DNA of 64,000 nucleotides from PSRJ01 sp963825305 (GTDB lineage Bacteria > Acidobacteriota > Terriglobia > Bryobacterales > Bryobacteraceae), in contig CAWGTA010000018.1 of the NCBI GenBank assembly GCA_963825305.1, positions 18,324-82,323 of the forward strand, written 5' to 3'. Under the pieces are notes generated by a model that saw nothing but the letters and a program-made list of their open reading frames with translations, searched no databases and was not told the origin of the DNA. Below are positions 39,303 to 45,813 of this stretch, in pieces (within the stretch, counting starts at the first letter, position 1; every line of letters begins with the position of its first letter). A program made the position numbers and the translations under genes.

Positions 39303-39710
39303 ATGACTTGGAATGTGAATCCATCGCGGGAAGAGATTGGGTTTCTCATCGAAACCAGCCTGATTTATCGTGATTCCAGCCGGTTCCGGGAAGCCCGGGA
39401 AGTGCTTACCGGAGTCCGCGCAATGCTGCCGGAGAACGATGCTGTGGCGGTAATTTTGGGCACCGTAAGTTTCCAGCAGGGCGATTTTGATGGCGCGGCC
39501 CGGCATTACAAGCAGGCGCTCGAGTTCAACCCGCGTAGTGCCTATGCGTATGCGCATTTGGGGGAACTGGAGATCTTTCGAAAGGATAAGCAGCAGGCGG
39601 CGGGGTATTTGAAAGAGGCGATCAAGCTGGATCCGCGAGGGGTCTACGGAACGTTCGCTCGCAACCTGCTGGAGTTTGGTGAGGCAGTTCATTATAAAGA
39701 AACGGTGTAG
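39303..39710 (+). CDS. TPR protein of the T3SS locus
   Basis: A 135-residue TPR protein: GFLIETSLIYRDSSRFREAR, VAVILGTVSFQQGDFDGAAR, AYAYAHLGELEIFRKDKQQA, YLKEAIKLDP. It starts 8 bp after the preceding Gly-rich gene, so it may be that protein's chaperone. It differs from the SycD-like pair around the needle-like gene. Expected in the cytoplasm. Confidence 0.72.
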   Translation: MTWNVNPSREEIGFLIETSLIYRDSSRFREAREVLTGVRAMLPENDAVAVILGTVSFQQGDFDGAARHYKQALEFNPRSAYAYAHLGELEIFRKDKQQAAGYLKEAIKLDPRGVYGTFARNLLEFGEAVHYKETV

Positions 39711-39715
39711 CCATT

Positions 39716-40063
39716 ATGGAAATCAAACCCACTGGACCCGGGGGACCGCTGCCTCCGGTTTCCAATACCGACCAGACGGTCAAGAAATTTACGAAAGCGG
39801 CACGGCCCGATGCGGCCGCCGGCACCGGCAAGGGGCAGGCGCTCAAATCGATTACAGCCGACTTTCACAAAGCCGACCTGCAGGATCCCGCCAAGGTGGA
39901 CCAGATTCTCTCGCGTTGCTCCGGTGAACTGCTCCAGTCGGCGCTCGGGCGCACCGGCGGAAAGGCTTCTCCCGCCGACACCGCCAACCTGACCGAGTTC
40001 TTGCAAAACGACCCGGTGATTCGAGGGAAACTTCTGAACTACCTGGAACGGGTGCTGACGTAG
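39716..40063 (+). CDS. T3SS-locus protein of unknown function
   Basis: The 115-residue product begins with a Pro/Gly-rich part (MEIKPTGPGGPLPPVSNTD) and ends with a helical domain (GKGQALKSITADFHKADLQD, VDQILSRCSGELLQSALGRT, TEFLQNDPVIRGKLLNYLER). No signal peptide; no family recognised. It begins 5 bp after the TPR gene and abuts the FHA-TM gene. Its start is like that of many secreted T3SS substrates (flexible and Pro/Ser-rich), which is only weak evidence. Confidence 0.58.
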   Translation: MEIKPTGPGGPLPPVSNTDQTVKKFTKAARPDAAAGTGKGQALKSITADFHKADLQDPAKVDQILSRCSGELLQSALGRTGGKASPADTANLTEFLQNDPVIRGKLLNYLERVLT

Positions 40064-40064
40064 C

Positions 40065-40562
40065 GTGGACATCATCCTCAAAGTGAAGTCGAAGGCGGAT
40101 CAATCGGTGCAGAATGTCCGCCAGCCGGTCAATGGTCGACTGGTCCTCGGCAGGGGACCGGATAGCGCGGTCCCCCTGGAGGCGCCGGGCATCTCGCGCG
40201 ACCACCTGGAAGTGCAGGTGGAGGATTCGGAGCTGATGCTGACGGACTTAAGCAGTAACGGCACCTGGATCAATGGCGCCCGCATGCCGCAGGGCCGCAA
40301 GTGTAAGGTCAGGGAAGGCGACTTTATCGAGCTGCCGGGATACGAGATCCACCTCCAATTGGCAGGAGGTTCGGCGGCAGCCCCAGCCCCAGCCGCACCG
40401 GCAGCGCTGCCCCCGGCTCGCTCTTCGAAGGCCCCGGTTGCACCCGCCACATCCGGCGCGCGCACCCCATCCTTGGCGGCGTCTTTCAGTGGTTTAGAGC
40501 TATTTCTACTGGTGGTTGCATTCGCCTGCGTGGCACTGCTGACTTTCTATCTCACCTTCTGA
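40065..40562 (+). CDS. FHA domain with C-terminal TM helix, SctD-like stub
   Basis: The 165-residue protein has an FHA domain at 20-100 (GRLVLGRGPDSAVPLEAPGI, SRDHLEV, DLSSNGTWINGARM, the full phosphopeptide-binding set), a Pro/Ala-rich linker and one terminal transmembrane helix (FLLVVAFACVALLTFYLTF). SctD, the outer of the two inner-membrane ring proteins, is built as FHA-TM-periplasmic domain; here the periplasmic part is missing. No other SctD is visible, so this could be a reduced SctD or a tail-anchored phosphoprotein reader. GTG start directly after the previous stop. Confidence 0.75.
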   Translation: MDIILKVKSKADQSVQNVRQPVNGRLVLGRGPDSAVPLEAPGISRDHLEVQVEDSELMLTDLSSNGTWINGARMPQGRKCKVREGDFIELPGYEIHLQLAGGSAAAPAPAAPAALPPARSSKAPVAPATSGARTPSLAASFSGLELFLLVVAFACVALLTFYLTF

Positions 40563-40578
40563 CTTTGCCAGGCAGCTA

Positions 40579-40607
40579 GCAACAAATGGCGCCACCAACC
40601 GATAACT
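40579..40607 (+). promoter_or_regulatory. GCAAC/CGATAACT promoter, site 8
   Basis: GCAACAAA, 13 bases, CGATAACT, in the gap after the FHA-TM gene. It ends 24 bp before ATG 40632. Confidence 0.75.
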
Positions 40608-40631
40608 TCACTGGAAACGGTAATTAATAGG

Positions 40632-41291
40632 ATGGAACCCATGGACTCGATAAACGCTACAAACCCCAACCGCCTTGACCTGCTTTTTAATCAGGACACG
40701 GGCGAAGCGGCTTCTCTGCCATCGGCCAAGCCAGGAATCACGGACGCGTCGGCTATCCAGGCCGCGTTCGCGCAATTTCAGACGTACCGGCTGAATCAGG
40801 GTACGTCCGTCAGCGGCCCACCGGAGAACACGGTCGCTCCGCCGTCGTTCGATCTCACCAGTATGATTTTGAACGCATGGCGTGCGTTATCAGACACCTT
40901 AAAAGGTGGGAGCGGAACGGCCAGCGACCAGCCCATACCGGTAGGCTTCGAGACCGGGCCCCACTGGATTACTGGATGGGGCTACCAAATGCTGGCCAAT
41001 AACACTTACTATGCCGATGATGCGACAGCTCAGCGCCTGGCCGACGCCCTGGGCGCCAAGGTGATCCAGCAAAGCCCCATCGGCATGGGTCAGGGCAGCT
41101 CGGCCGAGGCGCCCGACGCCGCCACCCTGCAGTTCCCCGGCGGTCAGACCATCAACGCAGGCGTCCTGGCGAACCTTTTGAACAGGGGTTACCCGCCTGA
41201 TTATGTACAGTCGCAACTCCAGCAAGCACTTACGGACAATGGCGTGACCGGCGCTTCTGTCGATATGTCGAAGCTCTACCCGGCTACCTAG
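40632..41291 (+). CDS. Candidate T3SS substrate of unknown function
   Basis: A 219-residue product without a signal peptide, starting MEPMDSINATNPNRLDLLFN. The middle has a short helix (SFDLTSMILNAWRALSDTLK) and Gly/Trp-rich segments (GFETGPHWITGWGYQMLANN). The end is rich in Gln/Leu (LNRGYPPDYVQSQLQQALTD). I know no such family. It has its own regulon promoter and is not followed closely by another gene on the same transcript. Flexible polar N-termini and single-gene units with the T3SS promoter are what one expects of effectors or extracellular accessory proteins. Confidence 0.62.
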   Translation: MEPMDSINATNPNRLDLLFNQDTGEAASLPSAKPGITDASAIQAAFAQFQTYRLNQGTSVSGPPENTVAPPSFDLTSMILNAWRALSDTLKGGSGTASDQPIPVGFETGPHWITGWGYQMLANNTYYADDATAQRLADALGAKVIQQSPIGMGQGSSAEAPDAATLQFPGGQTINAGVLANLLNRGYPPDYVQSQLQQALTDNGVTGASVDMSKLYPAT

Positions 41292-41340
41292 CGGAAAACC
41301 GGACACAGGCCGGCAGGCCCATGGTGCGGGGCGCGGGGAA

Positions 41341-41369
41341 GCAACTTCCTTCCCCGCGATCCGATAACT
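41341..41369 (+). promoter_or_regulatory. GCAAC/CGATAACT promoter, site 9, with hairpin over the -35
   Basis: GCAACTTC, 13 bases, CGATAACT, ending 56 bp before ATG 41426. A 10-bp inverted repeat, CGCGGGGAAG (41332-41341) and CTTCCCCGCG (41349-41358), places the -35 in its loop. It may be the terminator stem of the upstream gene or an operator. Confidence 0.72.
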
Positions 41370-41425
41370 AAGGCGTGAACCATTCAGCCAGCCGAACCAA
41401 ACAGATGGCAACGGGAGGAACCCCC

Positions 41426-41653
41426 ATGAACGCCGAATTCGATATGCGCGAGATTCGATTTCATCAATATCGGATGCAAATCATTGAGAATTGGCCCGAG
41501 AGCAGTGAGAAGCAGGCCGCCCTTTCCGCTGCGCGCGCCGTTCTGGTGCGCGAGGTCGTCTTCGAAACGGAGAAGTGCGTGAGCGCCCTCGAGCCGCCCT
41601 TCAGCAACGCTCCCTCATCCTGCAATGTGTTCGCAGATTGCGCGGTCGACTAG
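41426..41653 (+). CDS. Small protein of the T3SS regulon
   Basis: The 75-residue product starts MNAEFDMREIRFHQYRMQII and is helical to about residue 50 (KQAALSAARAVLVREVVFET), with a Ser/Cys-rich end. GGGAGGAA precedes the ATG at 41426. It has its own promoter (41341-41369). No family recognised. The stop overlaps a convergent gene by 4 bp. It could be a small chaperone for a neighbouring substrate; unproven. Confidence 0.55.
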   Translation: MNAEFDMREIRFHQYRMQIIENWPESSEKQAALSAARAVLVREVVFETEKCVSALEPPFSNAPSSCNVFADCAVD

Positions 41654-42873
41654 AACAGTGCGGGCCGGCGATAGTCGGCCTCTTTCACGGAGTTCACAAT
41701 CACCCAGTCGGCGCCGGATTTCAAGTCTCGGAGGTGAAGATCTTGCTGGTATATGTAATAGAGCCGGCTTGCGCTTGAGTCAACATAGACCGCACGCAGC
41801 GCAGGTTCTGCCACCGGCTGTGTCTTTCCCGTATGGATGTTCCGGCTCCAGAGCGCCTGCCGGCTTCCGTCCAGAGCGAAGCGGCAGAAGATGATCTCTG
41901 CGCCCTCCCCATTCATCGGATAACGGTACGAATACTGAGGGTCGGATGCCCAGGCGGGTTTGAGATCCGTGCCGTCAACCTTTATCGATGCGATCCTGGA
42001 CCGGCTGAGAGAGTGCCGATCATCGAGCTGGACGGGATCGTCAACGGTGAAGTAGATTCGATCATCCGTGGCCCAATCGATCGAGAGGAGAAATCCCTTG
42101 TAAGCATCCAAGCCGAAAATTCGTCGGAGCGATGCAGGATTTGAAAGAGACCCGAGGATATACAAATCCTTGTCGCCGGCAATCGCCAGCGCATCTTTCT
42201 GAGGGGATTTGCTCAGAAACCGGACGCCCAGTTCGGACGCGATTTGTTGGATTCTTGTCGAGTCGCTCTGGAATTGAAAGACGCCCTGCAGCTTCGACCT
42301 CTCCGCATCATGGACCAACCCTTCCTTTCCATACGCAATCGTCGTGGCGTTCAGCCAGACGGGCGAGTGGACGCGGCTCCTGCCGGCATTCAGGGTTAAC
42401 AGTTGATCGTGGTTCCCGTATTCATCCGCGAGCGAAATGGTGGAATCGGCAGGGACGTCTGAATCCAGGTCTTTTCCATGCTGTCCTACGCGGGAAACGC
42501 GATCCAGTGCCAAGACCTTGGGCGCCGGCGCCGGCGAATCGGGAAGCAAAGCATCTTGTCTCACGCGTGATCCAGGTTCCCGAGCGATCAGGATCTTCTT
42601 TACCTGAGGGCGACTGGGGGCAGAAAAGGAGATCTCCCTGACTCCGGCGGGCACTTCGATTTCGTAGTGTCCGGTCCTAGCGGACGTAACCTTTTGCGAT
42701 CTCCACGAGATTTCGACCCCAGGCAGGGGTGTCATGGAGTCAGAGTCGAGAACCGTGCCTACTATGATGACCTTGTCGGGCTGCTGCTTTCGATCCCGGC
42801 GCGCCACTAGCAGGGTAGCGAAACTCCAACCAAGAATGGGCAAGATCAGGAGAATATTTTGTGATTTTTTCAT
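41650..42873 (-). CDS. Membrane-anchored carboxypeptidase-regulatory/beta-propeller-like protein
   Basis: The 407-residue product begins with a signal or anchor helix (ILLILPILGWSFATLLVA), then a carboxypeptidase-regulatory-like domain (VIIVGTVLDSDSMTPLPGVE, ARTGHYEIEVPAGVREISFS). A long WD40/TolB-like beta region follows (SPVWLNATTIAYGKEG, FLLSIDWATDDRIYFTVDDP, ALWSRNIHTGKTQPVAE, SASRLYYIYQQDLHLRDLKS). Extracytoplasmic; binding role likely, enzyme role not seen. It sits inside the T3SS accessory region, but no GCAAC site is seen before it and the upstream C39 gene has a terminator, so it may be unrelated. Confidence 0.72.
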   Translation of the reverse strand: MKKSQNILLILPILGWSFATLLVARRDRKQQPDKVIIVGTVLDSDSMTPLPGVEISWRSQKVTSARTGHYEIEVPAGVREISFSAPSRPQVKKILIAREPGSRVRQDALLPDSPAPAPKVLALDRVSRVGQHGKDLDSDVPADSTISLADEYGNHDQLLTLNAGRSRVHSPVWLNATTIAYGKEGLVHDAERSKLQGVFQFQSDSTRIQQIASELGVRFLSKSPQKDALAIAGDKDLYILGSLSNPASLRRIFGLDAYKGFLLSIDWATDDRIYFTVDDPVQLDDRHSLSRSRIASIKVDGTDLKPAWASDPQYSYRYPMNGEGAEIIFCRFALDGSRQALWSRNIHTGKTQPVAEPALRAVYVDSSASRLYYIYQQDLHLRDLKSGADWVIVNSVKEADYRRPALF

Positions 42874-42879
42874 GGGCAA

Positions 42880-42914
42880 GAAAAGCCGAGGCGTCCCTTT
42901 GGGCCGCCCCGGCT
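42880..42914 (-). terminator. Rho-independent terminator of the first C39-like peptidase gene
   Basis: On the minus strand AGCCGGGGCG pairs with CGCCTCGGCT (one G-T pair) around a GCCC/GGG inner stem, followed by TTTTCTT. It lies 35 bp after the stop of the gene at 42949. Confidence 0.75.
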
Positions 42915-42948
42915 ATAACAACGATCGATGTGTTGACGATCCAGGAGT

Positions 42949-44259
42949 CTACCAGCCACTGAAAACGTCGCTGATTGCATTTCCGACAGCGCTCGCGGCA
43001 TCACCCACGGCACTGGCAACACCGCCGGCCACGTCGCTGACCGCATTGCCCACGTCTTTGGCGGCGTCACCGAAGTTGCCATTGCACAGGTCTTCGGCAG
43101 CGTTTCCAAGGTCATTGCATCCCTCGCCGAAGCCGTTGAACGCGTCACCAAGTGCGGCGCCGACGCCATTGACGAGATCTCCAAAGGGCTGAACAATGTT
43201 TTCGAGGACTGGAATTCCTTGCACTTCATTGTTGAGCCAGCTGGAGCCGATTTGCAGTCCGGCGCCAATGCCGCACCCGACCGTCTGAAAAATGCCGCCG
43301 AACGTCTGGGCGATGCCATGAAGTTCGCCGCCGAAGCTGCAGGGGGACCAGATATTGTCGAGCCCGTTCGTGATGTTTGTCACGCCGCTCAAAGTCCCCA
43401 TCGTGCCTTGAATACCGTCCTCGTTTCCGGGAGGAAGATTCGAACCCGCCTTGCCATAGGCAATGCAGTAGTTGTTAAACCCTCCAGGGACATTGCCCCA
43501 CATTTTCTCGAAGTCGGAAACCGACATGCGCTGTTCGGTGCCGCGATTCGGATCGTGGTAAGTCACGTACTGTTCGCCGGTCGCAGGATCCGTGCCGTAG
43601 CCGGTAATCGCAATGTAATGCAGGCCACTGACGCTGAAGTTGCCCTGACTAGTCCCATTCTGGACCTGAACGCTGCTGTCGCCTTCGACCAGGCACTGAA
43701 CCGGATGTCCGGCATCGATCAACGCCTTCACTTGGTCAAAGCTGCTATTGTTGTACCCTTCGGCATCCAACCCGTTATCGCGCGCGAACTGAATCATGTC
43801 ACCAGGCGCCGTGAAGGTATTCAGCTTGCGAATGACGTCGTCGACACTGGCCTGGGTCTCTGGCACGCCCAGATAGGTCATGATTTCCGCCAGGGTCGTG
43901 GTCCCACAGGAATTACCCTGCTGAATGTAGCAAGGCATGCTGCCGGGGTCGGGTATGCTGCCAGGCCCGCTTCCGGTTAGCGCCGAGGTCGTGGTTCCGA
44001 TCGAGGTTCCTGCGGGTGTGCCGCCGGCGTCGTTGGCGATTATGTTCTCGAGGACAGCAAGGACCGCAAGGTCAGTGGCGCTGCTGGGCGCCGCCTGAGT
44101 ATTCGGTGCAGTCAGCGTGGTGAAATTCTGGTATGCGGGTTGGAACGGAATACCGGTCTGGTATAACGCCGGCTTCGCGTTGGTTTCTTGCTTGCCTTCT
44201 TCCGCGTCCACCGGCGGAGTGGCGACTTGTGTTGCTACGAAATCATTAATCCGGTTCAT
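42949..44259 (-). CDS. C39-like cysteine peptidase A, candidate T3SS effector
   Basis: A 436-residue protein without a signal peptide. The papain-like C39_2 domain (about 105-260) has an apparent catalytic set: Gln114 and Cys118 in QQGNSCGTTT, His214 in SGLHYIAITGYG, Asp236 in YHDPNRG. A C-terminal half of about 170 residues is Gly/Ala/Val-rich and weakly amphipathic (DAAKDVGNAVSDVAGGVASA, VGNAISDVFSGW), as if able to insert in a membrane. The first residues (MNRINDF) and last residues (VGNAISDVFSGW) are identical to those of paralogue B. It has a regulon promoter and its own terminator. Prediction: an exported protease acting outside or in a host cell; the target is unknown. Bacteriocin-export peptidases of the C39 class are less likely, as no ABC transporter is present. 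Confidence 0.78.
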   Translation of the reverse strand: MNRINDFVATQVATPPVDAEEGKQETNAKPALYQTGIPFQPAYQNFTTLTAPNTQAAPSSATDLAVLAVLENIIANDAGGTPAGTSIGTTTSALTGSGPGSIPDPGSMPCYIQQGNSCGTTTLAEIMTYLGVPETQASVDDVIRKLNTFTAPGDMIQFARDNGLDAEGYNNSSFDQVKALIDAGHPVQCLVEGDSSVQVQNGTSQGNFSVSGLHYIAITGYGTDPATGEQYVTYHDPNRGTEQRMSVSDFEKMWGNVPGGFNNYCIAYGKAGSNLPPGNEDGIQGTMGTLSGVTNITNGLDNIWSPCSFGGELHGIAQTFGGIFQTVGCGIGAGLQIGSSWLNNEVQGIPVLENIVQPFGDLVNGVGAALGDAFNGFGEGCNDLGNAAEDLCNGNFGDAAKDVGNAVSDVAGGVASAVGDAASAVGNAISDVFSGW

Positions 44260-44306
44260 ATGAATCTCCTTATTTGGCTGCCTTCAATTTCTAGGAAGCT
44301 CACAGG

Positions 44307-44335
44307 AGTTTTCGTAGGCTCGAATGCAAAGTTGC
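44307..44335 (-). promoter_or_regulatory. GCAAC/CGAAAACT promoter, site 10
   Basis: Minus strand GCAACTTT, 13 bases, CGAAAACT, ending 47 bp before the ATG of peptidase A, exactly as far as in paralogue B. The intervening leader is also similar in the two genes. Confidence 0.7.
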
Positions 44336-44342
44336 GTGCTCC

Positions 44343-44389
44343 GCAAAAAAACACAACGGGGCGGCCAGAATTACTGGCCGCCCCGTTCC
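44343..44389 (-). terminator. Rho-independent terminator of the second C39-like peptidase gene
   Basis: A perfect 14-bp stem, AACGGGGCGGCCAG and CTGGCCGCCCCGTT, with a 5-base loop, followed on the minus strand by GTGTTTTTTT. It lies 25 bp after the stop at 44412. Confidence 0.9.
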
Positions 44390-44411
44390 TCCGAAGACGA
44401 TCCTATGGTTT

Positions 44412-45662
44412 CTACCAGCCACTGAATACGTCGCTGATTGCATTTCCGACCGAGCTCGCGACATCGCCCACCGCATTGGCAACCCCTTTGGCGGCGTCGC
44501 CGACCGCCTGGCCGACATCGCCTGCGGCATCGGCGACATTTCCTTTGCACAGATCGCTGAAAGCGTTGCCTACGTCGTTGAACGCTTTCCCCACGCCGTT
44601 GAATACATCCGCAACGCCGCCGCCGAAGCCGCTCACCAGGTCAGTGAAGGGCTGCACGATATTTTGCAGTACCGGCACACCATCCACCAGGTTGCTCAAC
44701 TTCTCGGCTCCCAGTTGGAAGAGCGCGCCGACGCCGCAACCGACCGTCTGCACGAGTCCTCCTACGAACTCCGGGATGCCGTGAAGCCAGTCGCCAAAAT
44801 TGTCGGGATGGATGAGGCGATCCCAGGCATTGCAAATGTTGGCAGCGCCGTTGATAACACCCATGGCTCCCTGGGCGCCATCCAGGCGGCTCGGCGGAAG
44901 ATCCGTTCCCTGAGGAGCAAAGGCCATGAAGAAGTTCTTCACCCCAAAGTCTTCCTTGCCCCAGACCTTTTTGAAATCGTCGACCGACATTTTTTCCAGC
45001 TTGTCATGGTTGGGATCGTGGAATTCGACGTACTCCTTGCCGTCCGGGCCCGTATCGTAGCCGGTGATTACGATCTGGTGCCGGCCGTTGGGCAGTTTGT
45101 CACCGGGATCGCCGCCAGTCTCCGGTTCGGAATTCCCGGTTACCGAAGCCATCACCGGAATATGCTGGTCGATCATGCTCTTCACTTCTTCCCAGGTGCC
45201 GTTGTTATACTCTCTGGCTTCCAGGCCCTGGTCTTCGGCATACTGCATCTCATCCTCGGGTGTGCCGCCGACGCCATTGTCGCCGCGGTGGATCGCATCG
45301 TCGATGCCTTGCCGGGTCGCGGGGATGCCGTAGTAGTTGAGGATCATGGCCAGGCTGGTAGGGCCGCAATCGTTGGTGTTTCCTTGCGTCAAGAAAGGCA
45401 TGGTGGCGCCCGTGGGCCCCTGGTCCGGGATGTGATTACCCGGGGTCACCGCACTGAGGACTGCGCCGAGGACTGCGCCGAGGTCGAGCGGACCCGGCGC
45501 CGGCGCCAGAGAAGGGGGCTGAATCGTGAAAAGCAGTTGAGCGAGGTTCAAAGCCGCCCCAGGTTGGTAGAGCGCCGGCTTCACACTGGCGTCATTATTC
45601 GTTTCGTCTGCCGCAGCAGGCGGGAAAGGTACTAGTCCTGCGAAATCATTAATACGGTTCAT
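44412..45662 (-). CDS. C39-like cysteine peptidase B, candidate T3SS effector
   Basis: A 416-residue paralogue of the preceding gene. Its catalytic set is Gln93 and Cys99 in LTQGNTNDCGPTS, His195 in NGRHQIVITGYD, Asp216 in FHDPNHD. No signal peptide. The C-terminal Gly/Ala/Val-rich region (ENLVDGVPVLQNIVQPF-like, AAGDVGQAVGDAAKGVANAV, VGNAISDVFSGW) is shared with A. Promoter and leader are also shared with A, so the pair arose by duplication including regulatory DNA. AGAGGAG ribosome site. Divergent from the radical SAM gene, whose promoter faces the other way. It may be exported by the T3SS; its N-terminus (MNRINDF) could hold the signal. Confidence 0.78.
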   Translation of the reverse strand: MNRINDFAGLVPFPPAAADETNNDASVKPALYQPGAALNLAQLLFTIQPPSLAPAPGPLDLGAVLGAVLSAVTPGNHIPDQGPTGATMPFLTQGNTNDCGPTSLAMILNYYGIPATRQGIDDAIHRGDNGVGGTPEDEMQYAEDQGLEAREYNNGTWEEVKSMIDQHIPVMASVTGNSEPETGGDPGDKLPNGRHQIVITGYDTGPDGKEYVEFHDPNHDKLEKMSVDDFKKVWGKEDFGVKNFFMAFAPQGTDLPPSRLDGAQGAMGVINGAANICNAWDRLIHPDNFGDWLHGIPEFVGGLVQTVGCGVGALFQLGAEKLSNLVDGVPVLQNIVQPFTDLVSGFGGGVADVFNGVGKAFNDVGNAFSDLCKGNVADAAGDVGQAVGDAAKGVANAVGDVASSVGNAISDVFSGW

Positions 45663-45709
45663 GATGAATCTCCTCTGGGGCTTTCCGGAATTTCCAGATC
45701 GCTCACCTC

Positions 45710-45738
45710 AGTTGTCGTTTGCGGAGCTTGAAAGTTGC
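45710..45738 (-). promoter_or_regulatory. GCAAC/CGACAACT promoter, site 11
   Basis: Minus strand GCAACTTT, 13 bases, CGACAACT, ending 47 bp before the ATG of peptidase B; back to back with the radical SAM promoter. Confidence 0.7.
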
Positions 45739-45767
45739 CCCGCCGGGGACATATTTGTTACGGACAG

Positions 45768-45796
45768 ACAACTTTTTCCGGCAGCACCCGAAAAGT
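45768..45796 (+). promoter_or_regulatory. ACAAC/CGAAAAGT promoter, site 12 (radical SAM gene)
   Basis: ACAACTTT, 13 bases, CGAAAAGT, ending 17 bp before ATG 45814. Weaker match, but spacing is exact and it lies right at the chosen start. Confidence 0.5.
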
Positions 45797-45813
45797 GGAG
45801 TGAACGAGGACTT

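Noticed and set aside
43219..45635. Long plus-strand open frames (43219-43980 and 44664-45635) antisense to the C39-like genes
   Set aside because: They lie wholly over the peptidase genes, lack recognisable domains, and arise from the codon bias of the minus-strand genes; promoters and terminators fit the minus strand.
24287..45738. The GCAAC motif as an ECF/HrpL-type promoter
   Set aside because: The AAC-N16-CGA geometry is also ECF-like, but the -10 extended match CCGATAA is that of sigma-28, no ECF sigma is present, and the adjoining sigma is FliA-like.
45661..45813. An N-terminal extension of the radical SAM protein from ATG 45661
   Set aside because: The DNA is similar to the leader of the paralogous peptidase gene (44260-44340) and contains two promoters; the ATG would overlap the divergent gene's start codon. 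The ATG at 45814 has a ribosome site.
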